The notes under the pieces: generated by a model
What the model was told of the DNA's origin: nothing
What the model saw: the letters and a program-made list of their open reading frames with translations, nothing else
Databases searched by the model: none
Program-made: the position numbers and the translations under genes
Shown here: positions 1 to 9,086 of the stretch, one piece after another
How positions within the stretch are numbered: the stretch's first letter is position 1
How the letters are laid out: each line of letters opens with the position of its first letter
Assembly (NCBI GenBank): GCA_003116975.1
Contig: BGKB01000015.1
Coordinates: 62,001 to 126,000 of the forward strand
Direction: 5' to 3'
DNA length: 64,000 nucleotides
Source of the DNA: Aurantiochytrium sp. KH105
Lineage: Eukaryota > Sar > Bigyra > Thraustochytrida > Thraustochytriidae

Positions 1-1755
1 CAAGAGAGGGCGCGTAATGGGTGTCGCCTCCCTTGGCACGGGACCACGCCACGGGCCGTGACGTCGCGGCGCGTGGACGCACGCACGGACACCCGCCCGC
101 GCTCTCCGGCGCCGTGCGCGCAGTGCAGCAGCAGACTGCGGCGATGGGCCGGCGAGCAAGCACGCAGCGCGCGGACCAAGCAAGCGAGCGAGGGCGCAAC
201 GACGTGGAGCAAGGTGGCCGGGCTGGGACGCGCCATGCACAGCTGGGACGCGCGGTCGTGACCTCTGGCTGAAGATCTCCAACGCTCGCTAACGCAAGGT
301 TGGTGGGTATAAGGGGTCACGTTGCCGCAGCTGCAGCAGCAGGGCTAACGGTCGCCCGGGCTCGGCTTCGCCTGCGTGCGTGCCTGTGGCATAGGCTTGA
401 AGGCTCAAAAGGCCCCTCTCTTCTGCAGACGACCGCGCGGCAAAGCTCTCTCCGCTGCAGCTAGTATCATCTTGTCTTATCTCATCCCATCTCATTTCGT
501 TCATCCGTCTTCGACTCGTCTCGTCTTCATCTCAGAGCACGACCATGAATCGCTCGTTGTTTACAAAACACGGATGACCAGCCTAGGGCCTTCCTTCGGG
601 TCACTCCCGATGCCACGCCCACGGTCGAATCTTCGATCTCCAGATGTTGCCCCTCTTTTGCCCTCCCTGCTGCTGCTTCTCGCCAGCCACCAGCGGAGCA
701 CATTCTGCAGCTGCCAAGCCTTCGTTCCCCTTCCTCCCGCTTTCTCACCACACCTACGCTATAACTCCTCCCCACCTCTTCGACTCCCTCCCGCCGCCGT
801 CTCCGACTCCGGCCCGCGCATCCTGCTCGCCCCGCCTGCTCTCCTCTCCTCGCCTCGCCTCGCCCCGCCTCCTCCGATCCGGACCGTCTCTGGTCCGACC
901 GGTCCCGCCTCCTCCCTGCCTCCTCCATGCTCGCCTCGCACGCCGCGGCCGCCGCCGATGACGCCGGTCGCGCCGTCTTCGCGCCGCGGCTGCGTCTGCG
1001 GCTGCTCTAGGAGCGCGGGGGAGAGAAATCCTGGCGCGGCGGGAGGATTGGAGAAGGCGAGGCGAGGCCGTGCGGGCGAGGACGGGGGCCTCGTGCGCGC
1101 ATGGGTGAAGGAAGGGGCGGATGGGAGGGAGGGATATGGGCCCCGCGGTTGCGAAAGCTGCCAGCCGATGCAAAGCACAGGAGAATGAAGCAGCGAGCCA
1201 AAGGCCGGAAAGGAGGAGACCGGCAAGTGCGACGACTTTTGCGGCGACCACGGCAGCCTGGCTGGCGGGCAGGCAGAACGGGAAAGCAAGCGGCAGGCAG
1301 GCAGGCAGGCAGGCAGGGACGGCTTGCCGCCCGCCAGCCCGCCAGCGCGGGGCGCCGCCACGCCCACGCCCGCCCGTGCAGATCGGGGCGGCCAGCTGGC
1401 TGTTGCAGAAACCCAAGTCCCAAGACTCTGAATAGAGCTCGCGTGCGCGCGCGTGAGCGCACATTCGAGGCGAGCGGGATCTCCTGCCCGCGGCACGCGG
1501 GCGCGCGGGCGCGCGGGGCGCCTCGGGCCTGCCAGCGCGCGGCGAGGCGAGGCGAGGCGAGGCGAGGCGTGACTGATCATCAGCCAGGTGAGGCAGCTTT
1601 TGTCGGCAGGCGCGAGGCGCGTGCACACAACAACAAAAGTAAAGCAAGCTGCTCTGAGATCGCAAAGTCTGAAGCCCAAGCAGCAACAGCAACAGCAGCA
1701 GCAGCAGCAGCTACGCGCGCGCGGCAGGGCGGCAGCAGCAGCAGCGCCATCCGCC
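1..1755. other. GC-rich upstream spacer with simple repeats
   Basis: No convincing gene is seen. Long open frames exist on both strands, but their translations are Arg/Ala/Pro/Ser-rich low-complexity text with no domain, as expected from GC-rich DNA lacking chance stops. The stretch holds a GGCA tetranucleotide run (about 1292-1317), a GGCGA pentanucleotide run (1541-1569) and a CAG-rich run (1681-1710). It probably contains the promoter and 5' leader of the CRAL-TRIO gene that starts at 1756. Confidence 0.6.
1541..1569. repeat. GGCGA pentanucleotide microsatellite
   Basis: About six uninterrupted GGCGA units lie 190 bp upstream of the CRAL-TRIO start codon. The same unit (read as GCCTC) recurs at 14442-14461, just upstream of the WD40 gene. 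Confidence 0.9.
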
Positions 1756-3390
1756 ATGGTCTCGGCGCGGGGCGGCGGCCCGGACGATGACCTTTGCGGC
1801 GTCTTACACGAGCTTCAAGAGGTCGTGAGGCTGCAGCAGCGCGCGCTGCCGCGACTCGAACGCCACATTGTGCGCTCTTGCGAAAACTTGTACAACCTGC
1901 ACCTGGCCATGGGATTTGTCGTGCTCCTGAGCGAAGCGTTGCTGTACGACGGCGAGGCATCAGTCACCTCGCGTCTCGTAGTCATGGTGGTCTGTATGGT
2001 GTCCCTTTTCCAAACCTTTTCCTTGCAACAGAGCCAACAGCACGTGGAACGCTTGCGCCAAGACTCGCAGGAGAGCGCCGCAGAGGAGGAAATGGCAGCA
2101 AGACTGTCGAGCAGAACGTTGCGTGGGCTCGGGCGATCTCTTCTCGGCAGTCGAAACAGTGAAATCGACGAGGAGGCGACGAATTCCAAACAATGGCGCA
2201 AGTCTCCGTGGCTTTCCAGCGACCGTATCGTACGCGCAGGAATGGCCATCAAGAAAATGGGCAACAAACACGCCATGTCATCGCCCGAAACGACGAGCAG
2301 AAACATGGCCCGCAGTCCACCTTTTGCTGCCGCCGTTGCAGAGCCTGCTATTGTTGCAGAGCCGCTCGAGTCCACGGAGGAATCAATTGATCTCGCGGCT
2401 AGCAACGTCAAAATTGTGGGAGAATCGCCCCATTCGTCGCGGTCCAGCTCGAGCATCTTGTCTTCGTCATCACTCCTTGGAAACGCAGACGGGCCGCGCA
2501 GAAGCCCCTCGATGTCGAGCAGCTCCGCCTCGATTTGCGTCGTGGATGGAGCCGTCATCAAGACCGAGGATGAGGCGCGCGCCGTCAAGGAGCTGCGCGC
2601 GCGCCTCGTGGACCTCGAACCTGAACTCGACAGTTTGGCCCTTGACTTGGGCGACAAGACAATGGTGCGATTTCTGCGAGCTCGTAAGCTCAACATGAAG
2701 CTTGCAGAAACCCTCTTTCGCGAGGCGCACGCATGGCGCCAAACCAAGGACCCGCACCAAGTCTTTGCGCGCATGGAGCACGAGTCCTGGCCCGAGCTCT
2801 TCCAGTACGCAACGGGCGGATGGTCCGGTTTTGACAAAGAGGGCTCACCGCTTTTCATTGATCGTGTCGGCCAGCTCGACGTGGCCGGCCTGCTGGCGCG
2901 TGCCAAACCAGAGCACTTTGAACAGCTCTGCATCTGGCGCATCGAGACCAACCAGCGGCTAATGCAGGAGTCTGAAAAGCGCACGGGTCGTCCACAGTAC
3001 CAAATGTGTATCATTCAGGATCTCAAGGGTCTCGGCATGCAGCACTTTAATCGAAACGCCTTTAAATTTCTTCAGGTCTCGGCGCACATCAACGATACCT
3101 ACTATCCAGAACAACTCAAGGTATGCTATGTCGTAAACGCGCCCAAAATCTTTTCCGCCATTTGGGGTGTCGTCCAACGCTTCTTCGATCCTGCTACTCG
3201 CGCAAAGATTCAGATTTTTCCAGGCTGCCCCGTTGAGCTATTGCGGGAAAAGATTGATCCTGCCGTGCTTCCGGCGTTTCTTGGTGGTGAACGTACCACC
3301 AATGGAGATCCTTTTTGCAAGGAGATTATTCTAGCTGGCGGCAAGGTCCCAAGTCATGTGCCTTCACTAACTCACGAACACTTTGAATAA
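1756..3390 (+). CDS. CRAL-TRIO (Sec14-like) lipid-binding protein with N-terminal membrane segments
   Basis: Predicted 544-residue phosphatidylinositol/lipid-transfer type protein. ATG 1756 is chosen because it sits in a textbook context (CCGCCATGG). The frame is open further upstream, but only through GTG and a Q-rich simple-sequence tract. Two hydrophobic stretches (about residues 50-64 and 74-92) suggest membrane anchoring. A Ser-rich linker follows, then a CRAL-TRIO N-terminal helical region (about 282-345, with LRARK) and the lipid-binding lobe (about 360-525), where CIIQDLKGLG and a following FL..S..INDTYYPE.L segment match the Sec14 core. Family knowledge: Sec14-like proteins bind phospholipids and couple them to lipid kinases or trafficking. 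Cargo is unknown here. It is convergent with the kinase gene ending at 3573. The stop codon overlaps a canonical AATAAA. Confidence 0.88.
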   Translation: MVSARGGGPDDDLCGVLHELQEVVRLQQRALPRLERHIVRSCENLYNLHLAMGFVVLLSEALLYDGEASVTSRLVVMVVCMVSLFQTFSLQQSQQHVERLRQDSQESAAEEEMAARLSSRTLRGLGRSLLGSRNSEIDEEATNSKQWRKSPWLSSDRIVRAGMAIKKMGNKHAMSSPETTSRNMARSPPFAAAVAEPAIVAEPLESTEESIDLAASNVKIVGESPHSSRSSSSILSSSSLLGNADGPRRSPSMSSSSASICVVDGAVIKTEDEARAVKELRARLVDLEPELDSLALDLGDKTMVRFLRARKLNMKLAETLFREAHAWRQTKDPHQVFARMEHESWPELFQYATGGWSGFDKEGSPLFIDRVGQLDVAGLLARAKPEHFEQLCIWRIETNQRLMQESEKRTGRPQYQMCIIQDLKGLGMQHFNRNAFKFLQVSAHINDTYYPEQLKVCYVVNAPKIFSAIWGVVQRFFDPATRAKIQIFPGCPVELLREKIDPAVLPAFLGGERTTNGDPFCKEIILAGGKVPSHVPSLTHEHFE

Positions 3391-3392
3391 AA
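3387..3392 (+). promoter_or_regulatory. AATAAA poly(A)-type signal overlapping the stop codon
   Basis: The TAA stop of the CRAL-TRIO gene (3388-3390) lies inside AATAAA. A second AATAAA occurs at about 3507. Whether this organism uses the metazoan hexamer is not shown by the sequence. Confidence 0.35.
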
Positions 3393-3572
3393 GAAAAAAC
3401 CAAAACTTGAAACTGAACTGAACTGACTCTCAGAAAAACATGGTGCAACGAGCTGAGCATGGCGTACTTGATGCTTGCATTCACTTTTTTGGGGGGTAGT
3501 AACCAGAATAAAACCAAAAACAAAAGGAATAGCTCGAAGCTCGAAGCTGAACGAGACATCACAAAGTCTCAA

Positions 3573-4895
3573 TCAGACGGAATGTGATCGATCAAGACAG
3601 TTGGCCAAGAGAGCGGGTGGGTGATCAAGGAGATGCAAGGCGCGATCAAGTACCCAAAGCATTTGATCCACAGAGCTGGTGACGAGGCTGATGCCAATTT
3701 TACTGGCATTGGCATCCTGCTTCGCCGGATCGAGGCGTCTCCACAACCCAAATACGACGACCCGAACGTAGTCCAACCATACGAGTTCGGCGAGCTCCTG
3801 GAATGCGTCGAGCGATTCGCAGAGGACAATGTCACGGTACTGCGCAGCATTGGCACGCGCGTGCACGACGTCAAGATGAGCTTGCAAGAGTCCGCGGAAA
3901 AATGCAAGGAGCCGGCGCCACAGATCTTCATCACGAAGAAGGTTTGGGTCCACCGATGTGGTCATAAAGTACACAAAGTCTTGAAGCGGGTGTCCGAGCC
4001 CTTTCCACTGCATGTCAATCAGCTTGACGGGCGCGTGTCTGTCCGCGATGGGATAAAAAAGATTCCAGGATTTGGCATCGCCGTGGATGAGAGAGACGCT
4101 GCGGCTACGCACAACTTCTTGGAGTTCCGGGGCAATGGCGGCGAGTCGTACGCCGAAATCAGCAAGTTTCTGCACCCGAGGTTCCCCGAGACGGTCTTTA
4201 AATCGTTCGAGGAACGCGGCCCAGTTCTGGGGCCCATCGTTGAGCTCTGCAGCGGGCCGGCGTGAAAGTACCCAGAATCCGCCTCGCTCAAGGTCACGCG
4301 CTGCACTGTCTAGAGATTGAAGCCCGTCGTAGCGAGCAAGACAAGTTTGCAAGCGACGTCCAGAATTGAGACGTGCAAAGGCTGCCAAGGCTTGTTCAAT
4401 GTGCCAAAGCTGAGACGCAGCCTTGACATGCTCGTACCCAAGTCGCTTCACGTCTTCCATGACAAGCAGAAAGGCAGGCTTTCCATTGACAACGCGTTCA
4501 ATAAAGGCAAAAACCTTGGGAAAGAGATCTTCGTCTGTATCGACCTCATCCCTATAAAAGTGCATTTCGCGCTGCACGGACGCAATAAAAGCCTCGTATT
4601 TGTCCTTTTCCTCGGCGGCATGGGGCAGCTCATCGGGTACAACTCTTTTCACCATGACTTTGATCCGTGCGTCACCATCTTCGACAGGGCCTAAAAGGAC
4701 GGGCACGAGGGTGGCCATTCGTCCAAAGACGACCTCGCTAACGATGACTTGGGGCCTTGCACGCGCCTCGGCATCGAGACCGCCTTGTTCGAGTACGCGC
4801 TGCGCGAACCACGCTGCGTCCAAGTCAACCGTATCGCTTTGAACATCGGCCTCAAGGCGCAAGAGCCCAGGCGCTTCTTCGGCGGTCGTCGTCAT
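3573..4895 (-). CDS. CHK / ecdysteroid-kinase-like small-molecule phosphotransferase
   Basis: Predicted 440-residue kinase-fold enzyme (choline/aminoglycoside phosphotransferase clan). The first ATG of the frame is at 4895; a longer reading would need a TTG start. The Brenner motif HGDAKSWNLF at about residue 269 supplies the catalytic Asp and Asn. LIDMQWKGLG at about 290 supplies the metal-binding Asp (usually IDFQ in EcKinase/CHK proteins, here IDMQ). An upstream FLLVMEDV segment fits the hinge region. Family members phosphorylate hydroxyls of small molecules such as ecdysteroids, choline-like compounds or drugs; the substrate here cannot be read from sequence. It is divergent from the coiled-coil gene at 5304 (408 bp apart) and convergent with the CRAL-TRIO gene (182 bp). 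Confidence 0.82.
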   Translation of the reverse strand: MTTTAEEAPGLLRLEADVQSDTVDLDAAWFAQRVLEQGGLDAEARARPQVIVSEVVFGRMATLVPVLLGPVEDGDARIKVMVKRVVPDELPHAAEEKDKYEAFIASVQREMHFYRDEVDTDEDLFPKVFAFIERVVNGKPAFLLVMEDVKRLGYEHVKAASQLWHIEQALAAFARLNSGRRLQTCLARYDGLQSLDSAARDLERGGFWVLSRRPAAELNDGPQNWAAFLERFKDRLGEPRVQKLADFGVRLAAIAPELQEVVRSRSVSLIHGDAKSWNLFYPIADRHAPVKLIDMQWKGLGHPLQDFVYFMTTSVDPNLLRDEDLWRRLLAFFRGLLQAHLDVVHARANAAQYRDIVLCESLDAFQELAELVWLDYVRVVVFGLWRRLDPAKQDANASKIGISLVTSSVDQMLWVLDRALHLLDHPPALLANCLDRSHSV

Positions 4896-5303
4896 GTTCA
4901 AGGGCGACGTGCTCTCTTTACTTGAGGGAGACAAGATTGCTAGCGAGCGAGCGAGTGACCTACGAGCGCGCGAATCAAGCCGTCCACGTGCGAGCCTTGC
5001 TTTGCCTTGCCCCCTTTACCTCCCGTCCCTTCCTCCCGTTGCGCTACTACAAGAGTATACAAGGCTGCTGCCTCGACGATTCCACCCTTTTTTTGGAGAT
5101 GCCAGAATCCACTTTTATCGTGCACGAACTCAAAGACGGCGCGGAGTACACACTGCGAAAGACGAGGCTCGCTTTTTCCTCATCCTGAGTTGGCTCGAGA
5201 TGCAGGAGCGCTGTAAGACCGAGGCCAAACGCAAAGGAAAGTAGAAGAGGTCGAGCCCCAAGGCCAGGCCAGACCAAACCAGACCAGGCCACGAGGCGAC
5301 GCG

Positions 5304-6656
5304 ATGGCGAAAAAGAAGAAGAAGGGCGAGAAGCAAGGCAATGAGGATGGTGGCGCGATGGCCAGCAACGAGGCTGGCGCGGCACCCGAAGGGGCTCTAC
5401 TCGAGCAGCTTTTGGCTGCCGAGCGCATCAAGGAGATGGAGGCTAAGAACCGCACCTTGTCGCAGACAAATGCAAGCCTTTCTGCAAAGCTAGCGCAGCA
5501 GCAGCAGGACCAAGCCGACGTATTTTTTCATTTACATCGCAAAATCGATCAGAACCAAGAAACAATCAAGAGCATGGAAGAGGCCCGCGCAGTGGCACGT
5601 GATGAAGCTGCCGCCGAGGCAGACTTATTGCGCGCAGAGATTAAGGCCTTAGAAAAAGAAGCAAAGACACGCACCTCTGCTCATGAAGACGAGGTGTTTG
5701 CCCTTCGTCAAGAGCTCATGGAACTGAATGAATTTGCCAAGCAGAAGTCCAAGTACGAGGCAAAGATCGACTCGTTGGAGACTGCACTTGAAAAGGAAAG
5801 CTCGCAACGCACGCGCGAAGTTGCAGACATGGAGTTGGAAAAAGTGCGTGAGAAGGAGCGCCTGAAGCAGGACATGCTCGTTAAGATTAAGGAGACAAAG
5901 AAGGCTCTTCTTCGTCTCACGGAGGACCAGCTTGACACGACAACGAAGCGCACCATATTGGAGAACGAACAGCTTGCCACGGAGCTTCAGTACCAGTCCC
6001 GTGAGACGGAGAAACTATTGTCTCGTCTGAGTACATTGGAGCGAGACAATGCTGTTTTGCGCCGCAAGTTGGACCTGGTCCATTCGGAAAAGCTTGGACA
6101 CGCGCGCAAAGCAAATCTATACTGGAAACTTTCACAGACACTGCAAGGTCGGCAAGAACAACAAGGTCATAGCGAGGAAAAACAGGCATCAAGAGCAGCA
6201 AGAGGCGGCAAGAGCGAGTCTGCCGCGGAGGGCACCTCGACTTCACAACATGAGCATATTTCACGAAGAGTGGGCGAGTTACTACGTACGAATCGTCACT
6301 TACAATCTGAGCTTTCTGTCGCGCACGACATTTTGCATTCCACAAGCCGTGCTGTCGATGTTGTCTTGGCAGAGTACGACTTGGAAAAGACACTCAAGTC
6401 CACGTTGACGGAACTTTCAGAATGTCTGCGTACTGATGGCAGTACAGGTATCGCAAATGCGCGAGCAAAGCGTTTGCGTGATCTAGTGCGTAGGCGCAAG
6501 ACGGCCCGTTCCCGTGAGCCTGAACCGCTTCCCGTCTGGCAAAGCGCAGGTGATGTGACGAAGACCAGCACTGACATTAAAATCGCAGCACCAACAGCCA
6601 TTGTATTTTCCCCCACACGGCCTTTGGGCAAGGCCAGTTCCCGACGTAGGTGGTGA
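5304..6656 (+). CDS. CFAP157/BBOF1-like coiled-coil ciliary protein
   Basis: Predicted 450-residue protein starting with a Lys-rich tract (MAKKKKKGEK), followed by nearly continuous heptad-type coiled coil from about residue 35 to 290 and a less ordered C-terminal part. The central block with KERLKQDML, then DTTTKRTILENEQL resembles from memory the conserved core of CFAP157 and of the DUF4515 basal-body protein BBOF1, where a TTKR.I.EN signature follows a K/R-rich helix. Such proteins act at basal bodies and axonemes, which fits a protist with flagellated zoospores. A generic coiled-coil protein cannot be excluded because coiled coils mimic each other. No membrane segment is seen. Confidence 0.6.
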   Translation: MAKKKKKGEKQGNEDGGAMASNEAGAAPEGALLEQLLAAERIKEMEAKNRTLSQTNASLSAKLAQQQQDQADVFFHLHRKIDQNQETIKSMEEARAVARDEAAAEADLLRAEIKALEKEAKTRTSAHEDEVFALRQELMELNEFAKQKSKYEAKIDSLETALEKESSQRTREVADMELEKVREKERLKQDMLVKIKETKKALLRLTEDQLDTTTKRTILENEQLATELQYQSRETEKLLSRLSTLERDNAVLRRKLDLVHSEKLGHARKANLYWKLSQTLQGRQEQQGHSEEKQASRAARGGKSESAAEGTSTSQHEHISRRVGELLRTNRHLQSELSVAHDILHSTSRAVDVVLAEYDLEKTLKSTLTELSECLRTDGSTGIANARAKRLRDLVRRRKTARSREPEPLPVWQSAGDVTKTSTDIKIAAPTAIVFSPTRPLGKASSRRRW

Positions 6657-7046
6657 AGCGTAAATAGAATTGAAAGTGATGTTCCTCGGCAGATTGAGTT
6701 CATTCACGAGGAGGAAAGAAGCCAACATTCTTGAGGGATAACAAAAGAGATGAAAAAAGATAAAAAAGAAGATAGGATATAAATATAATGGAGGATCGAT
6801 CGAATTGAAGGTCTAGCGGCATCATCCCTGCTGCGCCGCTCATTCGCCGCCATCTCAAAGTGAGTTTGGTCCCTGATGTGCGCGGCATTAAAAGCCCATC
6901 CCGACTGACTTGATTCGTGAGACGCTCGTCGAGATCCCGCACACCATAAATGAAAAAGAAGCAGTGCACGGGAGCTCACGGAGCCAATAAATATAAAAAA
7001 AGGAAAAAAAAGGGGGGAAAGAAGAAAAGCGGGGACGGGTGCCGTC

Positions 7047-9086
7047 TTAAAAGGACGAGGAGGCCAACCTCTGCTGCTGCACAAGCTTTTGCAGACCAAT
7101 GGCGGCGCTCATGACCTCGGGATCCGAAGCATACTCGGTTTTTGCGCCGTTCAGTTTACCGGCGGCGACCATGGACTGAAGAAGCGGGGCAAGCGAAGCC
7201 GAGTTGGTGGCTGCGAGCGCCGATGTGATGGACGTAGAAGGACCCATGGTCGACGACGGTGTCGCAGACGTAAGCATGGGGCCAACGGAAGAGAGCACGC
7301 GCTGGTGGCTCGGGGGAATGGGGAGCGTCGGCGCTGAGAGACTCATGCCAGCAAGTTGCTTGAGCGCAGGCTCGGCCGACGTGCGACGACGCTTGGTGGG
7401 CGAGCATGACCCGCCCGAAGGATCCTTGGACCCCGCGCGGCCACGAGACGAGGGCTTGCCCCAGCCATTGAGCGGCGGAATGTTGACGGAAAGGAGCGAG
7501 TCCGGAGTGCCCTCGCCCGTCTCGGAAGCCGACGACATCATGGCAAAGGCGGCCGAGCCCGCAGTCGAAGACGAGTCCATGCTGCATGCACGAGGCTTCT
7601 TGTTCGCCGAGACGCCGGCGGAAAAGACGGGCATGCTGGCATCCGAAAGACGGAACTTGTCGGTGAGCGCAGCAAGCGCCGAGGTGGGCGCACGCGCCGC
7701 GGAGAGCTCCGGGGAGCCCATGCCTGTGACGGACGCGGCGCTCGTGGCATCGCCGTCGACGGAGAGAGCGCGACCGGCCATGGGGCTCGCCGGGCCCGAG
7801 AGCCCGACGGAGCCGTCACCGACGGCCATCATGTCGTCCGTGTCCTGATCCGCGATGAAAGCAGGAAGCGGCGAGGCAGCCTGGATCTTTTGCACGACGT
7901 CATCCGGAAGGGCAGCCTCCATTGCGCGAACCTTGTGGCGAAGACCGGGGAGCTGGCTGCGAAGATTCTCCGTGTAGAGCTTCTTGCGCTGGCGGCACAG
8001 GCGAGCCGAGGCGGCATTGCGCTTGAGGCGACGCTTCTTACGCTCCTCGTGGGACATTTCCGAGAGAGGGACGCCATCCTCGGACTCGCTGAGGTCGCCG
8101 TCCTTGGAGGGCGAGGGGCTTCCCCCCGCAGTGATGGAGGCGAGGTTCATGGACATGCTCTCAATGGACTCATCCTTGCCGGCCTCGCCGGTGCCAAAGG
8201 CCTTGGACTCGACGAGGAATTGCTCGCGAGCCTTGATCTCTGCCGAGTGGTTCAAGCAGAGATGCTCGTCGAGAAGACGACGCTCGACAAAGGTGCGCGA
8301 GCAAAAGAGGCACGCAAGAGGCGGCTCGCCAAAGAACTCGATCACAGAGCGAGCCTTGGCAAGATCAGCCTTGGGGAGCTTGTCGAGCGCAGCCTGGAGT
8401 TCCTTGGCACGCAGACGAAGAGCGGCCACAAGCTTGGTGAGCACCTCGGCCTCTTGCTTTTTGCGTTCGCGCCGGAGACGGGCGGTCATGCGGTTGCGAG
8501 CGAGTCTGGCCTTGGTCTTGTCGGGCTCACCCGAGGTGGACCTCTTGATGCCGCGGGTACGGGAAGAAGAGAGGCGACCAGCCTCGTCCTCGGTATCGTC
8601 GTTACCAGAGGAGGAAGGCTCGATCTTGGTCATGGAGTGCTGCTGCTGTTGGGGGCGCTGTTGCTGGAGCAACAACGCGGACAGGCTGTTGTTGAGCGAC
8701 TCGGGGTAGTCACCGGCGGACGACTGGTGCTGGGGTTGGCTCTGGTTCTGTTTGAGCTGGGCCAAGTAGTCCAGAAGTGCCGACGAGGAAGTCGTTGTGA
8801 GGGAGCCGGGTCCTTGTTGGGTGGTGAAAGACGGGGCGGATTGGTGAGGCTGCAAATGTTGTTGCTGCTGGGGGTGAGCCCTAGCATGTGAGTTGAGGAG
8901 ATTTTGCAGAACAGCAAAGCTGTCGGCCGAGGCCGGGATGCCACCGTTGGTGTTGTTGGTCCCAAACGAGGACATGGAAGCGCTGTTGCGCTGGGAGGCC
9001 GCGAGCTTGGCCGCGAGGCTCTCGAGGGTCTGCTGGTGGCTCATGGGCCTGGAGGAGACGTTGTCCACGGCGTCAGCAGCGCCCAT
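7047..9086 (-). CDS. Transcription factor with bZIP, C2H2 zinc finger and second bZIP-like region
   Basis: Predicted 679-residue nuclear factor, ATG at 9086. The N-terminus is Gln/Asn/Ser-rich. A first basic region with ARNRMTARLRRERKK (about residues 190-210) is followed by spaced leucines. A canonical C-x2-C-x12-H-x4-H zinc finger follows at about 259-280. A second, textbook bZIP basic region, KRNAASARLCRQRKK (N-A-A-S-A-R-L-C-R core), lies at about 346-362 and has a short leucine-spaced helix after it. The rest is Ser/Pro/Ala-rich, with short basic patches such as PTKRRRTS that could serve as nuclear localisation signals. bZIP proteins bind DNA as dimers; two basic regions flanking a zinc finger in one chain is not an arrangement I know. 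It is convergent with the CFAP157-like gene. Confidence 0.85.
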   Translation of the reverse strand: MGAADAVDNVSSRPMSHQQTLESLAAKLAASQRNSASMSSFGTNNTNGGIPASADSFAVLQNLLNSHARAHPQQQQHLQPHQSAPSFTTQQGPGSLTTTSSSALLDYLAQLKQNQSQPQHQSSAGDYPESLNNSLSALLLQQQRPQQQQHSMTKIEPSSSGNDDTEDEAGRLSSSRTRGIKRSTSGEPDKTKARLARNRMTARLRRERKKQEAEVLTKLVAALRLRAKELQAALDKLPKADLAKARSVIEFFGEPPLACLFCSRTFVERRLLDEHLCLNHSAEIKAREQFLVESKAFGTGEAGKDESIESMSMNLASITAGGSPSPSKDGDLSESEDGVPLSEMSHEERKKRRLKRNAASARLCRQRKKLYTENLRSQLPGLRHKVRAMEAALPDDVVQKIQAASPLPAFIADQDTDDMMAVGDGSVGLSGPASPMAGRALSVDGDATSAASVTGMGSPELSAARAPTSALAALTDKFRLSDASMPVFSAGVSANKKPRACSMDSSSTAGSAAFAMMSSASETGEGTPDSLLSVNIPPLNGWGKPSSRGRAGSKDPSGGSCSPTKRRRTSAEPALKQLAGMSLSAPTLPIPPSHQRVLSSVGPMLTSATPSSTMGPSTSITSALAATNSASLAPLLQSMVAAGKLNGAKTEYASDPEVMSAAIGLQKLVQQQRLASSSF

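Noticed and set aside
1588-1755. N-terminal extension of the CRAL-TRIO protein with a poly-Gln run
   Set aside because: It begins at GTG, consists of simple sequence, and a perfect CCGCCATGG start follows at 1756.
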